64,000 bases of DNA from Amyloporia xantha (Eukaryota; Basidiomycota; Agaricomycetes; Polyporales; Adustoporiaceae), in assembly GCA_036971615.1 (NCBI GenBank), contig JAYKKR010000011.1:620001-684000 (forward strand), written 5' to 3'. The stretch's first letter is position 1, and each line of letters opens with the position of its first letter. The notes beneath the pieces are model-generated. The model made no database searches and was not told the DNA's origin. It saw only the letters and a list, made by a program, of their open reading frames with translations. A program made the translations under genes and the position numbers. Of this stretch, positions 56,906 through 64,000 are shown piece by piece.

Positions 56906-58437
56906 ATGTCCTCCAAATCCTCTTCACCGACCATCGTCACGAATGAGGTCTCCCTTGTGTCTGGGGACATCCTGCGTTCGACAGGGCCTTCCGTGATCAC
57001 GGACACGAAACAGCGAAGGACTTCTATCGCGGAGGCTGTGGGGATCGACTTAAACGCTATCGGGAAGGGTACGTGGCATCGCATTGCTCGGTGTGATTGT
57101 TTCGGGAACAACTGCCAGTGCTCGGTTCTTGACCGGAGAGTCGTTGATACGGCAGTAATGCGCATCGGCGACATGACTGGGAAGAGGGTGTTAATAGCAT
57201 GGATCACCTCTCATAAGGACTATCTGTTGGCCCTGATAGTGTTCACCTGCTCACCGGTGGGAGGAAGATGGTTGGAGATGGCCGATGACGCTCTGGCCAA
57301 GCACCGACTGCTCAGTTTACACTCAAGCTGAGCTGCACCTCGACCTACGTCGTAGCAGGTATCTCCAATGACGTGACAAGAACCTTCGCAGAGCGTTCCC
57401 GAAACAATAGTCAGCATCATAAATAAACTGACCAGACTCCAGCGGAAGCCAGGAAGATCATGTCAGAAGAGCACAGAGTGCTCGGTTTCCGCCCGCCGCA
57501 TGGCTCGCTCGCCGCCGAAGCGCAGGCCGCAGCAGCGAAGCACCCCGAGGTGAAGACCGAGAAGGCGCCCGACCCGCTGAAGCTCAAGGAGCTCGCGCGG
57601 CAGGACGCCGTGCGCATCCTCGCCGAGCGCAAGACGAACGTCGACGCGGGCTCGCCTACCAAGTCGAGCGGCTCTGTTTCGCCGAAGGCGGCGAAGGTGT
57701 CGCCGCCGACGGGGGGCGTGAATCTCAGCACGATCAGTGCATCGGAGGCGCGCGCGCTGATGTCACATGAGCACAAGGCGCTTGGGTTCCGCCCGCCGCC
57801 AGGGTCGCTGGCGGCAGAGGCGCAGGCGGCGGCTGCGAAGCACCCTGAGGGAGCGGGGAGCACCGTTGACGTGGAGGCGCTGAAGGAGATTGCGCTGCGG
57901 GATGCGGAGCGCATCAAGGCAGATCGCGAGCTGAATATTGTCGGCGATGTCAACGTCAGCACGCTTGGGAAAGGTATGTCATCGTGGTGGCGATCGCGGA
58001 AAGTACGGGCCTGATGATAGTTTTCAGTTGGTGCAGAGCGGATTGCCACAGCAGAGGAACGTGCTCTGGGACATTCGCCCCCACCGGGCTCGCTCGCTGC
58101 GGAGGCGAAAGAGGCAGCAGAGGCGCAACCTGAGGGCGGGAGTTTCCCCGTCCTGGACGGAGATGTTGAAAGGCTGGAAGAGGCGGGGCGCGCAGAAGGA
58201 GAGAGGTTGAAGGCGGAGGAAGACACGAAAGTGGAGGCGGAGGAAGTGCGCGTGGAAGACGTGAGCACGATAGCTGATGGTGTGGATGATCTCAAGCTTG
58301 ATGCAAATGAGGACAAAGCAAACCCGGAGAAATTCGCAATGAAAGATGGCGCCGGTGCGATGGTGCGTCGCTCGGCGGCGATGGTGCGCTCGGAGACGGG
58401 GGACTCGGTAGAGATCATTGGCGATGTTCTTGGGTAA
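56906..58437 (+). CDS. SMP-domain (seed maturation protein-type) protein, three repeats
   Basis: Exons are 56906-57068, 57443-57973 and 58028-58437, giving 367 residues. Three copies of the SMP repeat occur: EARKIMSEEHRVLGFRPPHG at about 56-75, EARALMSHEHKALGFRPPPG at about 156-175 and ERALGHSPPPGSLAAEAKEA at about 240-265, each followed by SLAAEA. The introns before repeats one and three both follow a GK codon pair in phase 1, so the repeats probably spread by exon duplication. The rest is Ala/Glu/Lys-rich and hydrophilic. In plants SMP proteins are LEA-type desiccation proteins; fungal members are uncharacterised, and a stress or spore role is only an analogy. The first intron, 374 bp, is much longer than others here; reading into it gives an alternative 141-residue product. 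Confidence 0.88.
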
Positions 58438-59384
58438 TTCTTGTCCGTCGCCGCATCGTGAGTCTTGTCTTGTGCGTTGGTTGAGGTCGTGAATGGCGAA
58501 GCGGCTGGGAAGGTCGACGTCGTCCCAAGTACGAAGAGTGTTGTCCTTTGAGGAGGATGATTAACAGAGGGATGGGTATGTTCCAGTCTGTATATTAGAG
58601 CTTATTGACTGGTAGTGTAGTACGTTGCTCGTAATGCGCCGCAGTTCGTGGAATTGTGTGTACTTGTACCATGTATGTGTAACCTGTAGTTCAGTAGTGA
58701 CTATTCTTTGGGAAGGAAAGCTGCGAAACGAGCGCCGGGCCTGGAATGATGTGGCCATGGATGAAACAGTAATCATTATATAAACCGCGGCTGGAGGAAT
58801 GCTTTCGGTGGCTCAAGCTCAAGTCTAACTGGGCAAAGCTGACTAAATTCACTGTTATCAGGTATTGACTACTCCATTGACACATGGAATTCCACTGGCA
58901 TGCAAAGGGAACCAGAAAAGGAATGAGAAAAGGAATCAACCCTGCTACATCTGGAAGTTCCGCCACCCGAGCATTCAGCTTCAATCTGTCATGATATGCA
59001 GAAATTTATCTTCAAATTGAGAGTTAAGGATTACGACAGCAGTGTAAGGAAGAACGAAGACACGCTCACGACAGAAGAGAACCCAGTGGATGTGAGTTCA
59101 ATTGATTTCGTTACTCCGTCACCAGCATGAAGTTGAATGTGTATCATGCCTCTTCGCCGAGGACAAGGACCAAGTCCATCGGTTCCGCATCGCTAAGATC
59201 CACATGATAAATTACCTCGAGTTGTCGGAAACTCCGCCATGTTCTACGATGTACACTAAAAGCACATACACTAGATTAGACCGCCCTCCCCACGGCGCAA
59301 TCGCGTACTGTGCATGTACGCCCCCTCGATACGAAGCGACACACCTGTGCATGTCATAAAGGCAGTCACCGCTAGCACGTCGTG
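58438..59384. other. convergent intergenic gap
   Basis: Holds the 3' ends of the SMP gene (+) and MFS gene 2 (-). No other gene is seen. Confidence 0.4.
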
Positions 59385-62300
59385 CTATGACGCACTCTCA
59401 TCGACAGCGGCGACCCTCGACACTGTCGTCGTTATATTTTCCTTCTCCTTCTTTTCCGGCGCTATTGTCCGCTCGCTCCCATGCAGACTAGCGCCATCGC
59501 TTCCAGCAACGCTCGTCGCCCCGCCTCTATCCAGACTCTGCAGCTCTGGTATGTGAGGTGTACGTGGCGTCCCCGCTTCGAATTCGTCAGCCACGCGCTG
59601 CGCATCCTCGTCGTGCGTGCGCCGCGTCTGCGTGCCTCGGACGAAGAATATGAGCCCGACGACGCCGCAGACTACCACGCCCTGGAAGATGATCGCGCGA
59701 GACATGTTGTTCGGTGGATGGGCATCAGGACCGGAGCGCAGCGCGCCTTCGACTACGATGAGAACATGTGCGTGAGTACGATAGACCGGGCATAGCAGAT
59801 ACATACCCAGCACGAAGATGATCCCAAATATATTACTCCTACGGGAGCGCGCGCAGTGGGGTCAGCATGGGAGAATCGTCACCATGGCCAAAAGCACTCA
59901 CGCAGACCAGAATATGGCTGAGCTCGCGTCCGCATTTCGCGTCAGCTCGACCGAAAGCTCCAGCACCACGGGTAGCATCGTCAGCCCCGACGCGCCAATC
60001 ACCGCCATGATCGCAAACAACGCTCCCGTTTCCTTCGGGCGCACTGATTTCCATACGCAAGCGGTGAAAATAAACGAAACGATCATCAGGTCAACCCACG
60101 AAACGGGGAGCATGATGCGAGAGACGCACGTGCCCAGATGAGACTCAGCCATGCGGCGCCCATGACCGGACAGAGCAACTTGCATGTCAGGGCGAGGTGG
60201 TGCGTGAAGACGCGGTCGAAGAGCGGCGCGGTTGCAGCGGCGGCGACGATGCCCACGAGGAGGATCGTCGCGCCCATGAGGCCGGAGATGTCGTCCGAAT
60301 AGCCGTATGGTTCCTAGCACGGCCGTGTAAGCAAATCATTTCGCCAAGATCAAATCTGCGACGTACGAAGTCCTGTGCGGTGAGGATCGAGAACGAGTTG
60401 ATCCTGTGCGGTGAACACCACCGTCCGGTCAGCACGGGGGAGTCAATCCGACTGTCCGTATAGAGGAGAAAACACGCACACGCCGACCAACACGCCGAAT
60501 ATCAGCGCGAGGATCGCAAAGTCCAGCCGCTCGCGCCCCGTCATGTGCGTCGGCAGATCGCGCGGCTCGCGCCCGGCCATGGCGCGCAGGAAGGACGGGA
60601 AGGACGTGCTCTTCTGCGACGCAGAGTGGGCTGTGGTGTCCGCGAGTTAGACATGCGTAACGGTGCATCGAGGGAAGAAGACAGACTGGGCGGTGTGGGT
60701 GGAGCGTCGGTGATTAGGAACACGAAGGGTGTCACTGCTGTGTAAATGATGCCCATCACAAGGATCTGCGTAGGCGTTGAGAGAATGAGGTTGAAGATGG
60801 AGAATGGGTAGATTCAGAAGGGGGGGAGCACGCACGGATTCTTTGGGGGAGCCTACCAAGGGCGAGATGAGCTGGCCGAGGGCGTTGCCGACAGGGTTCG
60901 CTGTGAGACGAGTTCAGTGTCAGACGACTATAACTTACACGCGTGTTCCATAGGTGCAGACGATCTCGTCCCCAGCGCAAGAGGCACACCCGCTTAGGCT
61001 CACCTATAGACATGAGCATCGTTGCGGTCGTGCGCCCCCTGAGGTCAAACCATTTCTCCGAGTACCCCGGCACGAGCACCTGGAAGATCGGCTGCGTTAC
61101 GCCGGCGATGATCTGTGTGTACCACCGCGCAGGAGGAGTGAGCAGAAAGACCAAGCGAGAGGAAAGCACGCACCTGCCCGACGAGGAGGAGCGCGTACGC
61201 CCCGCCCGAAGAGAGCCCCGGCGCGGTGCCCGCGTATCGGATCCAGGCGGCGAGGATGAAGAGCGCGCCGCCGATGTAGCACTGCGGTGAAAGATGGACG
61301 GTCAGCATCAGCTCGTCAACCTGTTTCGCGGAGGAGGGAAGGTCTAATTCTGAAGATATGGTTTTATTTGTTACGAACCGAACCAACGATTCTCCAGCAA
61401 TTGACGGAAAGTTGTAGATGGACAAAGTTCTAAAAAGAATGAGCGACCCACCGTGCGCCGCACACCCACGCGCGCGTACACGAACGGTACGAGCACCGAG
61501 AACGGGAGGTACGTGATATTGATGCAGTTGCCGAGCCAGTTCACCTGGTCGAGCGTGAACCCGAACTGGTCGACGACTGGGAGCGAGTCCGGTCATGCGG
61601 TTGCGCGGTCGTGTGGTCGCGTGGTTCGGAAGTTGGGTGGTCGTGTGGTTCGGTGGTGGGGTGGTCGTGGATGTATGCGGTTCAGCGGTCGTGTGGATGG
61701 GAGGTCCAGCCGTTCCATCATTCAGCGGTGCATTATCGACACGACAGAATGGACCGGAAAAGGCCAGAGAGATCAAGGAACTCTCATCAGGACGATACTA
61801 CGATCACGGTGGATAAGCGAGCGTACCGTCGTCTGCAATGGGCCCAAACCACACGAGAGACATGCCCGAGACGAGGTTGAGCGCCATCTGGATACGCGCC
61901 AAATGCAAAAAACACGCGGTCAGCACGGCCCACGGGCATAAACCCACGAACGACGCACGATCGCGACGACGCCCGCCCACCGCCGTCTGTACAGTCTGTA
62001 CGCGTGCGCGGCCGACGGCTGCCGCTCCAGCTCAGACGCAGTAGGCGCGACGTCGCCTTCTGCATCCGACTCTGACGGCGTCTTGGCGCGAGAGGCTAGA
62101 GGGAGGGAGAGGATGCTGTCAGTGAGTGTCGTGCAGGGAGCGAGGGAGTGGAGGGATGGAGAGGAGGCGGAGGAGGGCAACTTTAGGGCGGTGGTGGAGG
62201 CGGAGGGAGAGCGCGAGGCGCTGGTGGACGGGCGGAGGGAGAGGAAGCTGTGGAGGGCGTCGGGGGAGAGGACGAGGGCCATGTGGGGCGGTGCGTGCCG

Positions 62301-62863
62301 GGTCGGGCAGTTTGAGAGAGGGAAACAAGTGAAGGAGAGGCAGTCGTAAGGAGCGGCTTGCAGCAGGGAGTGCGGAAAGTGAGACAGGGAAGGGTATCGG
62401 GGTACAGAGAACGGAGTGAGGTCAGCGTATATTGGCGGCTGACATGCCACAGAGACGCCTTCGAAGCAGAGAGACTCGGCGCGCGAGACTTCACCGACGG
62501 ACTTGTGATGCAGATGTAGATGCAGATGCAGATGATCGCGTTGTGCTGTTCATCTCACCCTGATACCCTTGTACCGCGTTGAGGCCGTCTCCTGCATAAG
62601 CCCCATCTGCCGCGGCCACAGCCGGCCTCCTTCTGGTTTGCTGGTGGTTCGGGATCTTGTTCGACCGTCGATACGCACACAGCCGCGTGACTGCCGAGCC
62701 GCCGGGGATGATACATCATGGGAGGGGTGGTATGGGATAGATGACGGGAAAGCGGCGCAAGGGAGGACAGATACTCACTGTGAAGCTTGAGGGCGCCGAG
62801 CCTGAACGCGCTCGAGAGGGTGCGGGTCTTGCACTCGTGCATGACCTCACGGTGCCGACTCAT
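59385..62863 (-). CDS. FLVCR/SLC49-like MFS transporter 2 (intact paralogue)
   Basis: Exons on minus: 61959-62282, 61827-61887, 61452-61576, 61174-61281, 61004-61112, 60836-60900, 60687-60765, 60480-60630, 60367-60403, 60130-60313, 59902-60043, 59807-59838 and 59385-59752, giving 594 residues from ATG 62282. Every internal exon has the same length as in the paralogue at 40514-43490, apart from that gene's single extra base. Conserved MFS blocks are NWLGNCINITYLPFSVLVPF, SSGGAYALLLVGQ, VPGYSEKWFDLRGRTTATML, NPVGNALGQLISPLV and AAWLSLIWA. An upstream exon, 62779-62863 (MSRHREVM start, LGALKLH end), resembles one at 43953 in the paralogue and may be the true first exon; its acceptor is unclear. 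The N-terminal Ser-rich part and the C-terminal acidic tail are cytosolic by family. The transported solute is unknown. Confidence 0.88.
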
Positions 62864-64000
62864 AGAGGGCGGAAGAGGGAGGAGAGAGATGACGAGGCCG
62901 GGAGGAGGCTCAGACGGCCTGTATAGAAAGGCATATCAGCGTGCGTGGGTAGTGGCACACGACAGCCGCTGTAGCCTGTGGGAGGGCATCGTCGCCGCGA
63001 TAGCAGGCGATAGCTGTGTCTCCCCCAATCCCTGATCGAGGCATTCGATCACCCTAGCGTGCCTGGCCAGAAATTGACCGGGCCCATCCCTCCCTCAGCT
63101 CACGGCCCCGAGCGTCGTCCTCCGACGTCTCTCCGTCCAGTTCTCCCGTCAACTTTCCCTATTTCCTCTGCAGCCCGAATCCTCATAGCATGTTATAGTT
63201 TGACCGCGTATGTCTTCCTCCTGCTGGCAACCATCCCATCTCCATCATCACGTCTATCATCCCACAACATACCCACCCAAACATCTGTTAGATCTATGAA
63301 TTTGTCATGTTACCGATAATAGGCTCACTGATAGACGCGGTCAATCTCCCATTCCACACGCCTCCGCCACCATCGTCGCGCAATGCGGTCCGTCTGTCTG
63401 CGTCACTTGCTGCCCCATGGGCTACTGCAAACTGCATGAATAGCTGTGGTCCAAGAATGTCGCGCATCTTCCCGCGACGATTGGATGTAAGAGGGCGGCG
63501 CGTACCTCCAGGTTCTACACCTATGCCGTACGGTACATGTCACACAATTGCTTTGCCGCTATATATTGTACAGCGCCAGCACCCGTCAGCGCACAAACGC
63601 GACCTAACCCAAGTGGCGAGCTCTACTCACAGCTACTAGTACTGCCGCGGTTCCGCCCGGAACCGAAGCACCCCTTGCCACTCCGTCCGCGACGACCACG
63701 ACCACGACCACGCAAGCTTCTCCCCACGACGTCTTCTCTTCTGGGCTATCTCCTCCTGCGCTCCCACAGCCTATTCATTTGCGCCCGGAATCGCACCGAG
63801 CGTCCTTCCACGGCCGCCCTCGCGGACCGGGTGTCCTTATCTCCCCCTCTCCCCTCCACATTCCAGGCCTAGGGAGACAAGTGCCGAGTGTACCAGATGA
63901 TCTTGACATGACATGCATTTGGAAAACTCGCTGTAGTCACGAAGCATGTTCTCACTACGGGAATTTTGAACCAGAGCGTGGTTTCTCGACCATTCAACCG
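62864..64000. other. no clear gene at window end
   Basis: The first part is the upstream region of MFS gene 2. Open stretches around 63059-63870 on plus are Pro/Ser-rich and unsupported. A gene reaching in from beyond the window cannot be excluded. Confidence 0.4.

Noticed and set aside
57417..58418. 333-codon open frame on minus over the SMP gene
   Set aside because: It is the shadow of a GC-rich coding sequence; the plus strand has recognisable SMP repeats and matching splice sites.
40514..62863. retrocopy origin of one MFS paralogue
   Set aside because: Both have the same twelve introns between conserved exons, so duplication was at DNA level.

Overview
This window is fungal nuclear DNA, most likely from an agaricomycete (basidiomycete). 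The evidence is many GT-AG introns of about 49-62 bp (13 in one transporter gene), a basidiomycete-type sesquiterpene synthase, an Iml2/TTC39 protein, a FLVCR-like MFS pair, a secreted family well known in mushrooms, and Ty3/gypsy, hAT-like and MITE-type elements. Reading frames were assembled by hand from splice signals; exon phases were checked and sum to whole codons for every spliced gene listed as intact.

Layout. 1-4.4 kb: no intact gene, but a decayed sesquiterpene synthase on + (2693-3990). 4.4-7.3 kb: a 937-residue Ser-rich coiled-coil protein. 7.9-12.5 kb: three tandem copies of an orphan two-exon gene (192, 186 and 196 aa) ending in the same small exon. 13.1-15.7 kb: a 13-exon IML2-like TPR gene. 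16.0-17.3 kb (-): an intact five-exon sesquiterpene synthase. 17.4-22.5 kb: gene-poor repeat DNA with a 311-bp, nearly perfect inverted repeat (21.4-22.1 kb).

22,524-38,564 is one 16-kb Ty3/gypsy-like LTR element with 1475-bp LTRs that differ at only about two positions, flanked by GCGG on both sides. Its gag-protease-RT-RNase H-integrase lies on the minus strand and is broken by several frameshifts and one TGA. On the opposite strand it carries extra intron-containing genes: one wholly inside each LTR, one (broken) with a fungal Zn2Cys6 cluster, and one with a helical C-terminal half. A 3.7-kb fold-back element (30,605-34,296) is nested between the protease and RT parts, with a 7-bp duplication. 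38,695-39,881 is a non-autonomous hAT-like element with a perfect 8-bp target duplication.

40.5-64 kb is gene-rich: a FLVCR-like MFS gene with a homopolymer frameshift, a secreted Ala/Ser/Gly-rich protein, a 515-bp TA-flanked MITE, a six-blade kelch protein, an aquaporin with NPA/NSA boxes, a three-repeat SMP (seed-maturation-type) protein, and an intact second FLVCR-like paralogue with the same exon structure. The genes do not form an obvious pathway cluster. The terpene synthase and its pseudogene are the only specialised-metabolism genes seen. The most unusual structure is the retroelement with spliced antisense accessory genes.
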